DNA of 64,000 nucleotides. It comes from Scytonema hofmannii PCC 7110. GTDB lineage: Bacteria; Cyanobacteriota; Cyanobacteriia; Cyanobacteriales; Nostocaceae. A program made the translations under genes and the position numbers. The stretch is taken from assembly GCF_000346485.2 (NCBI RefSeq), contig NZ_KQ976354.1, positions 2,669,421 to 2,733,420 of the forward strand, given 5' to 3'. Below, in pieces: positions 18,260 to 27,371 of the stretch; within the stretch, counting starts at the first letter, position 1; each line of letters starts with the position of its first letter. The notes below the pieces were generated by a model. That model had not been told where the DNA came from. It did no database searches and saw nothing but the letters and a program-made list of their open reading frames with translations.

Positions 18260-19135
18260 TTATGATGCCGTTTCTCGATCGATTCTTTGAACTTCATCTT
18301 CAGATAATTTTACGTCAACAGCACGAACTGAATCTTCAATGCTGGAAACTTTGCTAGCACCGGGAATTGGTAAAATACAAGGTGACTTGGAACGCAACCA
18401 AGCTAAAACAATACAGTAAACCGATACACCTTTTTCTTTTGCTATTTTGGCAATTGTAGGAAAATCAGCCAATCCCTGGTGACGGCGGCTACCACCAAAG
18501 GGACTCCAAGGTAAAAATGTCAAGCTTTCTTTTTCGCAATACTCTAACACTCCGTCAAACTCTGGTTGACGGTACCAAGGATTGTACTGGTTTTGCACGG
18601 AGACAATATCGACTATATCCCGCGCCCGCTTGATTTGTTCAACAGAAAAGTTGGAAACTCCTACAAACCGAATCATACCCGCATCCACTGCTTTTTTTGC
18701 TGGTGCAAGAGATTCCTCAATGGTGTAATTTGGATCGGGAGCGTGATATTGCCAAACATCAATGGGTTTTTGTCCTCCCAATGCCTCAAAGCTGATACGG
18801 ATGGTTTCCTGTAAGTGCTTGGGTTCCCCGTTGCGAGTCCAGTTACCGTTGGGACGCATCAAACCGCCTTTGGTTGCGATCGTAACGCGATCCGGCTTAT
18901 CGCCTTTATAAGTTTGCAATGCTTGGTGAATCAATCCTTCGCTGTGGTGCTTGTCTGATTCGTCTTTACAGTAGGAGTCAGCCGTATCAATGAATGTAAT
19001 ACCTAAATCCAAGGCGCGATGGATAACTTCTATAGATTCTGACTCAGGAGGACGACTACTGAGTGACATTGGCATAGTCCCCAAACCAATCGCACTGACC
19101 GATAAACCTGTTTTTCCTAGCTGTTTTGTTTCCAT
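18260..19135 (-). CDS. Aldo/keto reductase
   Basis: A 291-residue TIM-barrel NADPH-dependent oxidoreductase. Visible are the opening LGKTGLSVSAIGLGTMPMS, the catalytic DTADSY (Asp and Tyr), the Lys in IATKGG, the His in VWQYHAPDP, the GVSNFS strand, and the cofactor-binding ILPIPGASKVSSIEDS near the end. The substrate is unknown; many cyanobacterial members act on reactive carbonyls. It lies just upstream of ilvC on the same strand with about 60 bases between, which could be chance. Confidence 0.92.
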   Translation of the reverse strand: METKQLGKTGLSVSAIGLGTMPMSLSSRPPESESIEVIHRALDLGITFIDTADSYCKDESDKHHSEGLIHQALQTYKGDKPDRVTIATKGGLMRPNGNWTRNGEPKHLQETIRISFEALGGQKPIDVWQYHAPDPNYTIEESLAPAKKAVDAGMIRFVGVSNFSVEQIKRARDIVDIVSVQNQYNPWYRQPEFDGVLEYCEKESLTFLPWSPFGGSRRHQGLADFPTIAKIAKEKGVSVYCIVLAWLRSKSPCILPIPGASKVSSIEDSVRAVDVKLSEDEVQRIDRETAS

Positions 19136-19186
19136 GTTTCTCGCTCTAGATTTCAGTGTTATTCATCCACTTGGATGATACCTGCC

Positions 19187-19390
19187 TTAGCGATTATAAA
19201 TCCCACGGCAGGTGCTAAAACGGGCTGATTCACGGATTTGCTTAGTTTGCTTAGGTTCTAGCGGTTCAATCGGTGGCAAGCACAGTCGGTCGAATTCGCG
19301 CAATGTGACCCGATCCATCACGCCAGCTTTATGTAGTCCTTTAGCCGTTTCTTGAACGGCTTCAAGAATCGCTGATTTAGTTTTCTGCAT
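19187..19390 (-). pseudogene. Truncated HigA/XRE-type antitoxin remnant
   Basis: The 67-residue product matches, from memory, the N-terminal two thirds of small XRE antitoxins (ILEAVQETAKGLHKAGVMD, then LPPIEPLEPKQTKQIRESAR), where the helix-turn-helix (normally SQAVFAxYLN...) should follow. Here the sequence switches after RESARFS to an unrelated short tail and stops. No toxin gene lies upstream, where it would be expected. The break occurs at a small inverted repeat (CCTGCC...GGCAGG). Probably non-functional. Confidence 0.65.
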
Positions 19391-19431
19391 TATATTATCA
19401 GTGTATAATTTCTCTTTTAGGAGGATGCTAA

Positions 19432-20181
19432 ATGACTCAAAATCGTAATAAAAATTCAGAAAATAAACCTCCCAATAACAATTTTCAGAAAATACTGTTT
19501 ATTTTGGGTTTTTTGGTTATCCTCGTAGTTTTTGTAGGTGGTGTTGCAACGACTTTAGTCATTCTGAATTGGAAGAAAATTTTTGGCGATATTTCACTGA
19601 CGCCTAATGTTAATCCATTGCCCACAGCAAGTTCATCTCCTACGCCATCATCTACAGTTGTACCATTGCCTTCTCCATCTCCATCCCCTACAGAAAGTTC
19701 ATCTCCATCTCCATCCCCTACAGAAAGTTCATTGCCTTCTCCATCTTCAGCACCGGAAATAAAGTCTCCAATTAGTGCGATCGAGCAACAAGATATTTCC
19801 TTTGAACTTCTAGGTTGTCAAAAATCAACTACAGATACAACAGCGCAGAGGATACAGTGTTCTCTCAACATAATAAGTACGCGAGAAAACGCTAGAGTTT
19901 CTTTGTATCCTAATTCTAATGAGTTGAGGAGAACGAGAATATTTGATACAGGAAACGAAAATATTGCTACACAAGTTGAATTTGGTAGTAATACAGGTCC
20001 GTATAGTGTAAGTAACAACTTGATTAAAGATGTTGCATTGAAAGCCATTTTTTCCTTTAACAGAGTTCCAATAGAAGTCAACAAAATAGAAGTTTTAGAA
20101 ATCAGTTCTTATTTGGAGAGTTCTTACTACCAAGGTGATATTAAAATTGAGTTTCGCAATGTTCCTTTGTCTAATCCGTAA
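19432..20181 (+). CDS. Membrane-anchored protein with Pro/Ser linker and beta-rich extracytoplasmic domain
   Basis: A 249-residue protein of unknown function. A polar Asn-rich N-terminus is followed by one transmembrane segment (about 20-45), then a low-complexity linker (about 58-112) rich in PSPSPTESS repeats encoded by a near-perfect DNA repeat, and a C-terminal domain (about 118-249) with alternating beta-type segments and two cysteines in LLGCQKS...QRIQCSLN. The domain is probably outside the membrane. AGGAGG upstream (TTAGGAGGATGCTAA) supports the ATG. I do not recognise the C-terminal domain. Confidence 0.8.
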   Translation: MTQNRNKNSENKPPNNNFQKILFILGFLVILVVFVGGVATTLVILNWKKIFGDISLTPNVNPLPTASSSPTPSSTVVPLPSPSPSPTESSSPSPSPTESSLPSPSSAPEIKSPISAIEQQDISFELLGCQKSTTDTTAQRIQCSLNIISTRENARVSLYPNSNELRRTRIFDTGNENIATQVEFGSNTGPYSVSNNLIKDVALKAIFSFNRVPIEVNKIEVLEISSYLESSYYQGDIKIEFRNVPLSNP

Positions 20182-20206
20182 TTATATGCCTTGGCAAATA
20201 GAATTT

Positions 20207-20285
20207 GCGGCTATACAGGCAAAACCCACCTGCGTGGGTTTCGGGCTTAAAAGGATGCCACTTAGGGACTTCCAAATCAAAAAAA
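20207..20285. repeat. GCGGCTATACAGGCAAAACC-family repeat with hairpin
   Basis: The motif TGCGGCTATACAGGC followed by AAAACCCACCTGCGTGGGTTT contains a CCCACcTGcGTGGG hairpin. It recurs at 30480-30520 and inside the MITE at 61808-61981. Here it is followed by GGGACTTCCAAATCAAAAAA, a second short repeat also found at 33177. The fragment of a DUF4349-type gene begins directly after it. Confidence 0.75.
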
Positions 20286-20294
20286 TCTCCCAAA

Positions 20295-20549
20295 ATTTCT
20301 TTAGAAGCAGCAGTTTCCGCCAAGGCAACGCAACCGGCTTTTGGTTCGCAAGTACAAGAAGCTTGGAATAATTCTACTCACTCTTTGGGAGAATTCACTG
20401 TTGGTTTGCTGAAGTTGGGTATTTGGTTGCTGGTCTACAGCCCCTATTTGTTGGTTCTGGTAGCTGCTGGCTATGGTTTGACTCGGTGGAGGCGTAATTC
20501 TCAACGTTTGGTACAAACACCCGACTCTTCTGGGCTGGATCGAACATAA
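20295..20549 (+). pseudogene. C-terminal fragment of a DUF4349-type membrane protein
   Basis: About 84 residues starting ISLEAAVSAKATQPAFGSQ, then EAWNNSTHSLGEFTVGLLKLG, a transmembrane helix ending LVYSPYLLVLVAAGYGLTRW and a basic tail. From memory this is the conserved end of DUF4349 proteins of cyanobacteria, which normally have a large extracytoplasmic coiled domain before it. Everything upstream is repeat DNA, so the gene is 5'-deleted. Confidence 0.65.
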
Positions 20550-20772
20550 TAAATACAGGAGAGAAAAATAGTAAATTGAAAATTAAAAATTGAAATTGCC
20601 TATTGTGCAGCTAACAATTTTAATTAAAAATTAAAAAATCTCTCCTAATTGTTCTTTGAGTCGATTATTTTCTTGTTACCTTCCCTCTTCGCTCCTCATT
20701 TGTACTAATTAAGACTAAATGATGAGCCTCTAGAATGCCAAGATATGTAGCAGAAGCATATTTATACATCTT

Positions 20773-22305
20773 ATGCCGGAATTACGCCAATCCATTGCTC
20801 AGCACTACCACGAACGGACTAAGTATGACCCTCAGACCATTGCCTCTAAAAATAAGGGGTTGGATTGGTCTAAGCAACCAGTACCATTTAAAGAGTACAA
20901 AATTGGCTCTGTTTTTGACCTCAAGCCTTACATCCAAGAAAAGCCAGAAGCATTTGCTGGTAACCCAGAAAGTCAGTGGTGGCAGAGGCTGGCGCGGTTG
21001 CTATTTTGCAGTTACGGGTTAACGGCAAGAATGCCTTCTATGGGAAGTGGGGTGTATCTTCGTGCTGCACCTAGCGCCGGTGGCTTGTATCCTGCGGAGA
21101 TGTACTTAGTGTCTCGTGGAACACCGTTGTTGCCGCCCGGTCTGTATAATTACCAATGCCGCACTCATTCCTTAATGCATTATTGGGAAAGTGATGTTTG
21201 GCAAAAGTTGCAGGAAGCCTGTTTTTGGCACCCTGCTTTGGAAGCAACTCAACTGGCGATTGTCGTCACTGCCATTTTCCATCGTTCGGCATGGCGCTAT
21301 GAAGACAGGGCTTACCGACGGATTTTTTTGGATACAGGGCATCTCCTGGGGAATATCGAGTTAGCTGGCGCTATTACTGATTATCGCCCCCACCCAATCG
21401 GTGGTTTTATTGACGAACAAATGAACGAACTGCTTTATATCGATCCGCTACAGGAAGGTGCGATCGCAGTTCTTCCCCTAGCAGATTTACTGGATATCAA
21501 ACAGAACTTATCCACAGGGCGCACGACTTTACCTTCCGCGACAGAGACGAATTTTCCTCACATTCCTGATGGAGAACTGCTGAAATATTTTCATCGCGCA
21601 ACAGAAATTAAACCGGGTACAACTGGTAAGCTCAATTTACCTACAGTCAAGCAAGAAAAGTCTTTAGAAGACAAATACAACTTTTCTTTTTGCGAAAAAA
21701 TTCCCACTGCAAGCCAACCGATTGATTGGGGAGAAAAACTAGAGGGGTTAGAAGTTACTATTCTTAAGAGACGATCGACCCGCGCCTACAGTGGTGAGGA
21801 GTTAACTTTTGAGGAACTGAACGCTTTACTTGATTTTACTTATCAACCTGAAAATTACATTTACCAAGGTTTTGATAGTTCAACCGATTACTTTGACCTA
21901 AATTTAATAGAAACATTTATTACTGTATCCGGGGTCAAAGGGCTAGAAACAGGCTGTTACTATTACGCACCTAAAGCACAAGAATTACGACAAATTCGCT
22001 TTAAAAACTTCAGAAGAGAACTCCACTTTCTCTGCTTGGGACAAGAGTTGGGGCGAGATGCAGCAGCTATTGTTTTTCATACAGCCGATTTAAAATCAGC
22101 AGTTGCTCAGTATGGCGATCGCGTTTATCGATACTTACACATGGATGCCGGTCATTTAGGTCAAAGATTGAATTTAGCAGCAATTCGCCTTGGTTTAGGC
22201 GTAAGCGGTATAGGTGGCTTTTTTGACGATCGAGTCAATGAAGTCTTAGGTATTCCTAGTGATGAAGCAGTTTTATATATGACAACATTAGGAAGACCAA
22301 GGTAA
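20773..22305 (+). CDS. SagB/ThcOx-type oxidoreductase with two nitroreductase domains
   Basis: A 510-residue flavoprotein. Two nitroreductase-like halves are visible: one at about 75-260 (AAPSAGGLYPAEMYLVSR; FLDTGHLLGNIELAG) and one at about 325-510 (ILKRRSTRAYSGEELTFEEL; HMDAGHLGQRLNLAAIRLGLG). SagB relatives oxidise azolines in thiazole/oxazole-modified peptides with FMN, but stand-alone double-domain forms in cyanobacteria have no assigned substrate. No cyclodehydratase or precursor peptide gene lies beside it. Start ATG 20773; an upstream frame-shifted ATG at 20735 is not in frame. Confidence 0.88.
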   Translation: MPELRQSIAQHYHERTKYDPQTIASKNKGLDWSKQPVPFKEYKIGSVFDLKPYIQEKPEAFAGNPESQWWQRLARLLFCSYGLTARMPSMGSGVYLRAAPSAGGLYPAEMYLVSRGTPLLPPGLYNYQCRTHSLMHYWESDVWQKLQEACFWHPALEATQLAIVVTAIFHRSAWRYEDRAYRRIFLDTGHLLGNIELAGAITDYRPHPIGGFIDEQMNELLYIDPLQEGAIAVLPLADLLDIKQNLSTGRTTLPSATETNFPHIPDGELLKYFHRATEIKPGTTGKLNLPTVKQEKSLEDKYNFSFCEKIPTASQPIDWGEKLEGLEVTILKRRSTRAYSGEELTFEELNALLDFTYQPENYIYQGFDSSTDYFDLNLIETFITVSGVKGLETGCYYYAPKAQELRQIRFKNFRRELHFLCLGQELGRDAAAIVFHTADLKSAVAQYGDRVYRYLHMDAGHLGQRLNLAAIRLGLGVSGIGGFFDDRVNEVLGIPSDEAVLYMTTLGRPR

Positions 22306-22317
22306 TTTTCCGGTACC

Positions 22318-23190
22318 TTATAACTTTTTACGGGGTTTGGGAGTAGGAAGTTTATTTCCCTCTTGTCTACTTGGAACCCCCCTACCTCTTGCTTTAGCAG
22401 CACTTTGTACTATAGCTTTATCTTGCTTGGATGCTTTAAGAAATTTAGGTGCTGTTTCCAATGGTTCTCCTAATTGCTCAACAAAACCAAAGACATCGCG
22501 ATGGGGCAAAAATTTGGCTTTGATAGAAACAAATGCAGGGTGTCCTTGTTGCTCTTTCTCAGCTTTGGGATTAAATCTAAATGGTCTAACTGGTCCATCC
22601 CTCCAAAGCACAGGAAGATGGCTAGCCTTCATAAATTTAACTTTCTTCGCTGGTTCAGCTTGCTTGATATAGTCCAGTCTTTCACGAGTAAAATTGCGGA
22701 AAACTGAAATGCAGGGAGTGGGACAGACAGGAATAAACTGCCACAATCCTGAAATCTTGAATTCCAAATCTTGAAGTTCTCCTGAGATTGCCTCTTCTTC
22801 CCGTCCCTTGTCAAAGCCAACGAGTTGAAAAGCGATCTGATGCGTTTGTTCTCTGCGCGGAAAATGAATGACTTTTGGATAGACAACCAATCTTTGATTG
22901 TATTCGCCAGTTGCTTCTATTTCTTTTTTGAGAGCTTCAAAAGCTCTCTGTTTTCGTGGAGCATAGAAAAGTGGGTATTCCCTTTGACCGATAGTGAGAG
23001 TGCTTTTGTTCTCATCAGCAAATTTAACAATCCCAATAACGATCCCAACAGCTTGAAACAAGGGTCCGGAATCTTTCGCACTGTTTATCTGCTCTTGTGT
23101 ATTTGTTGTCAGGAGTTCGGAATCTGATTCCACTTGAGTCGTCGGGATAACTTCTGTAGGTTCATTGGGGATAGGGTCAGGGAACGTCAT
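22318..23190 (-). CDS. Conserved cyanobacterial protein of unknown function
   Basis: A 290-residue soluble protein. The first 45 residues are acidic and low in order (Thr/Glu-rich), the middle (about 47-235) is beta-rich with segments such as VGIVIGIVKFADENKSTLTI, and YIPVCPTP-like Cys-Pro motifs (FIPVCPTPCISVFRNF). The last 40 residues are basic and disordered (KARGRGVPSRQEGNKL...KPRKKL), which could bind nucleic acid or acidic partners. I do not recognise a named family; the look is of an OB-like RNA- or DNA-associated protein, an inference only. It converges on the SagB-like gene with 12 bases between. Confidence 0.8.
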   Translation of the reverse strand: MTFPDPIPNEPTEVIPTTQVESDSELLTTNTQEQINSAKDSGPLFQAVGIVIGIVKFADENKSTLTIGQREYPLFYAPRKQRAFEALKKEIEATGEYNQRLVVYPKVIHFPRREQTHQIAFQLVGFDKGREEEAISGELQDLEFKISGLWQFIPVCPTPCISVFRNFTRERLDYIKQAEPAKKVKFMKASHLPVLWRDGPVRPFRFNPKAEKEQQGHPAFVSIKAKFLPHRDVFGFVEQLGEPLETAPKFLKASKQDKAIVQSAAKARGRGVPSRQEGNKLPTPKPRKKL

Positions 23191-23299
23191 AATTATTACT
23201 CGAAAGAATTTTGCCCAGAGAAAAGCAAGTTTCTCTATTATGCCTCTACTAATTCAAGAAAGCGGAGAGCAACTCAATAAATATTAGGAGTGAAAAACA

Positions 23300-24439
23300 T
23301 TATCCTAGTTTCATGCGCTTTTTAAATTCTTCTGCTCTTTGTTGATGAGGGATTTCTGCCATCAAAGCTTCTACAAGCTGGCTGGGTGTCATGTTAGGGA
23401 ATTGGGTCAAAGTTTCTTCAATAAGAAGATTAGCAAATGGTCCTACAGAACGGGTAAGTTCTTGACGGCAAAGTTCTAAAAACTCTGGATTAATAGGAGT
23501 TATTTTAGAAGTTTCTTTTTTCAAATTTAGCGTCGGAGGAATTCCTACAGTTTGGGTAGCTTCATTGCTAATGGTATATCCCAATGCAGTTGATTGGAGC
23601 GCAGAAAACACTTCATGAGCTGACTGATATCGTTGTGCTGGTTGCTCTGCTAGCATTTTGTCCAGTATCTTACCTAATGGCTCGCTGATACTGATATGGG
23701 AGCGCCATTGCCACTTCAGTGTGAGATAATCAATTAATACATTTGGCGTTTTTCCTGTCAGAAGAACAAGCGCACTCACTCCTAGCGCATAAATATCGCT
23801 GCAAGGATAGCATTGTCCCATATAAATCTGCTCTGGTGGAGAATAACCAACTTTCCCCACTATTGAACCTTGGGCAAAGGGAGAAGCGTTTTGCTCGGTT
23901 ATCGAAAAAATTTCCGTGACTTTTTCTTTAACCACTCCAAAATCAATCAGTACAGGTTTAGATTGTCTGTTAGAGAACATAACATTATCCAGTGAAATGT
24001 CTCGATGAATAATATTTTGCAGGTGGATATATGTCAGCACTGGCAATAAATCCTGCAGCCACTGAATAACCTCAGCTTCAGAAAATGGTCCTTTTTGCTG
24101 AGAAAGACGCTCATACAAGAGTTCGGAGTAGGTTTTACCTTGAATGTACTCCTGCACAATAAATAACCGATCTTCCTCAGTTAACCAAGCCAGAAACTTG
24201 GGAATTTGGGGATGGTTAATTTGGTACAAAATTTTAGCTTCCCGCTCAAATAACTCGCGGGATTTACGCACTAAGTCTTCTTTTGTGTTTTCTGGGACAA
24301 ATTCTTTAAGAACACAGGATTCACCAAAACGCTGAATGTCGAATGCTAGGTAAGTTCTCCCAAAGCCTCCCTGTCCTAAAACTTGCTGAATTTGGTAGCG
24401 ATTGTTGATTAAAGTTCCTGGGTTAATTTCTTGTAACAT
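23300..24439 (-). CDS. Hanks-type Ser/Thr protein kinase
   Basis: A 379-residue kinase. Catalytic features: glycine loop GQGGFG (22-27), invariant Lys45 in CVLKEF, HRDISLDN (Asp147, Asn152), DFG (166-168), and SPPEQ in the activation segment. The residue usually Lys after HRDI is Ser, a variant seen in several cyanobacterial kinases. The C-terminal domain (about 320-379; PEFLELCRQELTRSVGPFAN) recurs, from memory, in other cyanobacterial proteins of signalling type. No transmembrane segment. It starts at ATG 24439. Targets unknown. Confidence 0.9.
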   Translation of the reverse strand: MLQEINPGTLINNRYQIQQVLGQGGFGRTYLAFDIQRFGESCVLKEFVPENTKEDLVRKSRELFEREAKILYQINHPQIPKFLAWLTEEDRLFIVQEYIQGKTYSELLYERLSQQKGPFSEAEVIQWLQDLLPVLTYIHLQNIIHRDISLDNVMFSNRQSKPVLIDFGVVKEKVTEIFSITEQNASPFAQGSIVGKVGYSPPEQIYMGQCYPCSDIYALGVSALVLLTGKTPNVLIDYLTLKWQWRSHISISEPLGKILDKMLAEQPAQRYQSAHEVFSALQSTALGYTISNEATQTVGIPPTLNLKKETSKITPINPEFLELCRQELTRSVGPFANLLIEETLTQFPNMTPSQLVEALMAEIPHQQRAEEFKKRMKLG

Positions 24440-24959
24440 TACGGCATCGCTGTTTGGTGAGTGTGTCTTGCTTTTAACAACCTTTCGGGTAAGGCTGTGA
24501 GTGGGTAGAGAGAGGGTATGGGCATAGTAAAAATAATTTATTGCCTACTACCCCCCCATTTTTGTGTGTCCTGGTATATACACTTCGTTTAGAACTGACA
24601 AATTGTCTTCTTCAGGTTATTCTTTATACAAAATTAAGCTTAAAATTTTAGTAAATAATTATATCGTTTTTGATAATAAATATTTAATTATTAAACAATT
24701 GTTATTGTAATCCGTTATATTAAAGCGTCAATACCGTAAGTATATGTAGGTCAGTTCGTGATGGCGATCGCTCTGACAACAGTAGAGGATGGTCATGACT
24801 TGATTCAAGTCCAACTAAATTTTAATTGACCAATAAAAAATTGAGTGTGTAAAAATGAACACTGGTTCTTCTTCTCGATCCATATATCAATTCCTTGAAG
24901 AAGACCCATACCTTAATAAACTCGTTTTCTTTTACTAACCTCTAGCCCTTATTACTCGC
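24440..24959. other. AT-rich divergent intergenic region
   Basis: No firm gene. It separates divergent genes and should hold both promoters. A 27-codon open frame from ATG 24855 (MNTGSSSRSIYQFLEEDPYL...) is present with no supporting ribosome site. A C-run (CCCCCCCATTT) lies near 24550. Confidence 0.5.
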
Positions 24960-25454
24960 ATGCTAACTCAATATCGCAAGACCGTTTGTCTATCCCTCAT
25001 GTCTGTTGACTTGCCAGTTTCTTCTGTTGTAGAAACTGCTGCTACACTCTATCAAAAAGACCGCAATAGATTTCATTTGCTCTTGAGCGCACCACCTGTA
25101 AATATTCTAGATTCAGAGAATATAAATAACTTAGAGCAAGACGATGCTAACTCCTCTAACAACACCCAACAATGGTGGTTGGAAATAACTCCCGAACAAG
25201 CTATTATGACCATACAAGGTAATGGCCGATTGAGTTACCGTCATTTTTGGCAACAGGGAGCATATGGCAGAACTCGCTATTGGTTGCCCAATGAATCATC
25301 ACAGCAAAACGAACCTATTCGCTTGCATAATTTTACCCGTCATCTCACACTTAATGGAGACCCTTTTCCAGAAAATTTGCGTATAGAATACGAGTTATGG
25401 GCTGGAGAAGTTCAACTAGGTAGTTATATTCTCAATTTAGAAATTCGACATTAA
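24960..25454 (+). CDS. Conserved hypothetical protein
   Basis: A 164-residue soluble protein of unknown function. There is no signal peptide or membrane segment. A Ser/Asn-rich middle (about 55-70) is followed by a beta-rich second half with WWLEITPEQAIMTIQGNGRLSY and a Trp/Tyr-rich stretch, ending with WAGEVQLGSYILNLEIRH. I do not recognise the family. ATG 24960 is the first start after an in-frame stop. A long perfect inverted repeat just after the stop is the likely terminator. Confidence 0.7.
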   Translation: MLTQYRKTVCLSLMSVDLPVSSVVETAATLYQKDRNRFHLLLSAPPVNILDSENINNLEQDDANSSNNTQQWWLEITPEQAIMTIQGNGRLSYRHFWQQGAYGRTRYWLPNESSQQNEPIRLHNFTRHLTLNGDPFPENLRIEYELWAGEVQLGSYILNLEIRH

Positions 25455-25465
25455 CATATCATTAT

Positions 25466-25505
25466 TAATAGTTAATTGCAATTAGCAGTTAGCAATTAAC
25501 TATTA
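25466..25505. terminator. Bidirectional hairpin terminator
   Basis: AATAGTTAATTGC (25467-25479) and its exact complement (25492-25504), extended by one further pair, form a 14-bp stem between two convergent genes. The right arm includes the stop codon of the minus-strand gene. Confidence 0.7.
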
Positions 25506-25928
25506 GTATTCTAAGTTTAGACTACAAACCAAAGCAGCAACATCCCCTGTTGAAGCGTCTGGAGTAGCAATAGCTTCTATGTTAAGTTGTTTGATCGCTC
25601 CAAGTGGAACAGATTTTACTAATTTATCTTGGCTGTCGTAAACTTTTGCTTGTCTGTATGTAGTATATTTGGTACTGCAATTAGTAACTCCCTGGGCTAA
25701 TATCTTAGACCATCCCTGGGGACTTGGTTTATTGACAGTTACGTATAGCCAAAAGGTTTTTGTATTACCTGTATGGGTAATACTGTTCACGTCTAAATAA
25801 GTAGACCCATCTGTTCTATTGTTAATAGGTATCCAAAGCTTATCTTCATTCGCTTGGGCTGGAAAAGGGCTGTTCAGGGTAATGATAGCAGTGACTGCTA
25901 AGATGCCTTTGTAAAAAAAGCTTTTCAT
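25503..25928 (-). CDS. Exported surface-adhesin E-like protein
   Basis: A 141-residue protein with a clear Sec signal peptide (basic start MKSFFYKG, hydrophobic core, cleavage near AQANEDK). The mature part begins with WIPINNRTDGSTYLDVNSI and continues KTFWLYVTVNKP, a pattern I associate with the small Adhesin_E-type domain common in cyanobacterial periplasmic proteins. Two cysteines (NCSTKY and LVCSLN) could pair. Function unknown. Starts at ATG 25928. Confidence 0.75.
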   Translation of the reverse strand: MKSFFYKGILAVTAIITLNSPFPAQANEDKLWIPINNRTDGSTYLDVNSITHTGNTKTFWLYVTVNKPSPQGWSKILAQGVTNCSTKYTTYRQAKVYDSQDKLVKSVPLGAIKQLNIEAIATPDASTGDVAALVCSLNLEY

Positions 25929-26241
25929 ATGTCCGTAGAAATATTTAAACCTAATTTACTTTATTTAGAGTAAATAATTTTAATAGAATCAAGAAATATG
26001 TTTAAAGTTTTCATTAACTCCATGTTTCTACGGAGAGACGTATCTTAGTACAGACCTGTATTTTTTAGGCATGGTGGCTGAACTTGGGAATATGGGAAGA
26101 CTGAGTGCGGTATCTGTAACTTTCGTCATACGTGTACGTGATAGTAATCACTTACATCAAACTTCCTATATTGTATATTTTTCGACATTATATTGTAAAA
26201 ATAGAAAAGAAAAGTAAACAGCATATGAAGGAAGTCAGTTG
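25929..26241. other. Divergent intergenic region
   Basis: No gene seen. AT-rich with a small palindrome (ACGTGTACGT near 26130). The end carries GAAGGAAG, the ribosome site for the bestrophin gene. Confidence 0.5.
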
Positions 26242-27123
26242 ATGAAGAAAAGACAATGGCTTAAATTAGCTTTACAGATTAAAGGCTCTGTTATCCCATC
26301 AATTTATCATCGAGTGATTTTCATTGGTGCGTTTGCTATTTTTATTTCTGTACTTTACCACTTTAAAATTCCTGTATCCCAACCTACTTTCGGATCTGTT
26401 ATTCCCAGTGTAGTGTTAGGCTTATTACTAGTTTTCCGAACTAATACCGCTTACGATCGATTTTGGGAAGGTCGTAGGTTGTGGGGGATTATAGTCAATG
26501 ACTCCCGTAATCTGTCTTGGCTAATTTGGGTAACAATTAACAACATTGAACGAGAAGATAGAGCTAAGAAAATTGCAGCAATGAGACTAGTAGCTGCTTT
26601 TTCCGTAGCAACTAAATTACATCTAAGATCGGAACTTGTAAATAGTGAATTAGAAGAATTGATGCCTAGATCTCAGTATTTACGTTTAAAAAGCATCAAA
26701 CATACACCGTTAGAAATTGCTATTTGGATAGGAGATTATCTTCAACAGCAATATCAACATAAGTGTGTAGATTCCGTGCAAGTGACTGCTATGCAAGCCA
26801 CACTGAAGAGTATGATCGATTGTGTAGGAGGTTGTGAGCGCATTTTGAAGACGCCTCTACCTCTAGCTTATAGCATTCACATCAAGCAATTGTTATTAAT
26901 TTACTGTCTGTTATTGCCTTTTCATCTAGTTCAAGATCTGGGTTTGTTTACAAGTCCAGTAGTTGCTTTAGTTAGTTTTACCGTATTTGGCGTTGAAGAA
27001 ATTGGTCTGGAAATAGAAAACCCTTTTGGTCACGATCCCAACGACTTACCCTTAGATGCTATTTGTACCACAATCCGAAGCAATATTGAAGAATTGATCG
27101 CTGAGAATTCCGACATTCAATGA
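26242..27123 (+). CDS. Bestrophin-like anion channel
   Basis: A 293-residue membrane protein of the bestrophin/UPF0187 family, chloride or bicarbonate-type channels; thylakoid members in photosynthetic organisms tune the proton motive force. Seen: an N-terminal hydrophobic hairpin (about 25-65), the signature LVFRTNTAYDRFWEGRRLWG, a second hydrophobic block (about 215-250), and the C-terminal GLEIENPFGHDPNDLPLD that forms the neck and cytosolic gate region. The start is ATG 26242, preceded by GAAGGAAG; a TTG one codon earlier is less likely. Confidence 0.93.
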   Translation: MKKRQWLKLALQIKGSVIPSIYHRVIFIGAFAIFISVLYHFKIPVSQPTFGSVIPSVVLGLLLVFRTNTAYDRFWEGRRLWGIIVNDSRNLSWLIWVTINNIEREDRAKKIAAMRLVAAFSVATKLHLRSELVNSELEELMPRSQYLRLKSIKHTPLEIAIWIGDYLQQQYQHKCVDSVQVTAMQATLKSMIDCVGGCERILKTPLPLAYSIHIKQLLLIYCLLLPFHLVQDLGLFTSPVVALVSFTVFGVEEIGLEIENPFGHDPNDLPLDAICTTIRSNIEELIAENSDIQ

Positions 27124-27371
27124 TATCAAAGCTTGACCGGAGCATCCCGAATGTGCAACAACCTTACCTACCCTCATCCCCTAACCTCTGTTCCCTGTTC
27201 CCTGTTCCCCATTCCCTTGTTTTTGTAAAATACCCCTTAGGTTTTTACCCAAGGGGAGGTTAACATAAGTGTTTAGAAATAGAAAGTTAGCATATAAGGC
27301 TCAAAAACAAATCTTGTTTGGAACCTATTCTTTACTGTAAACAGACAAAATGAAGAACTTGTGAAGGTCTT

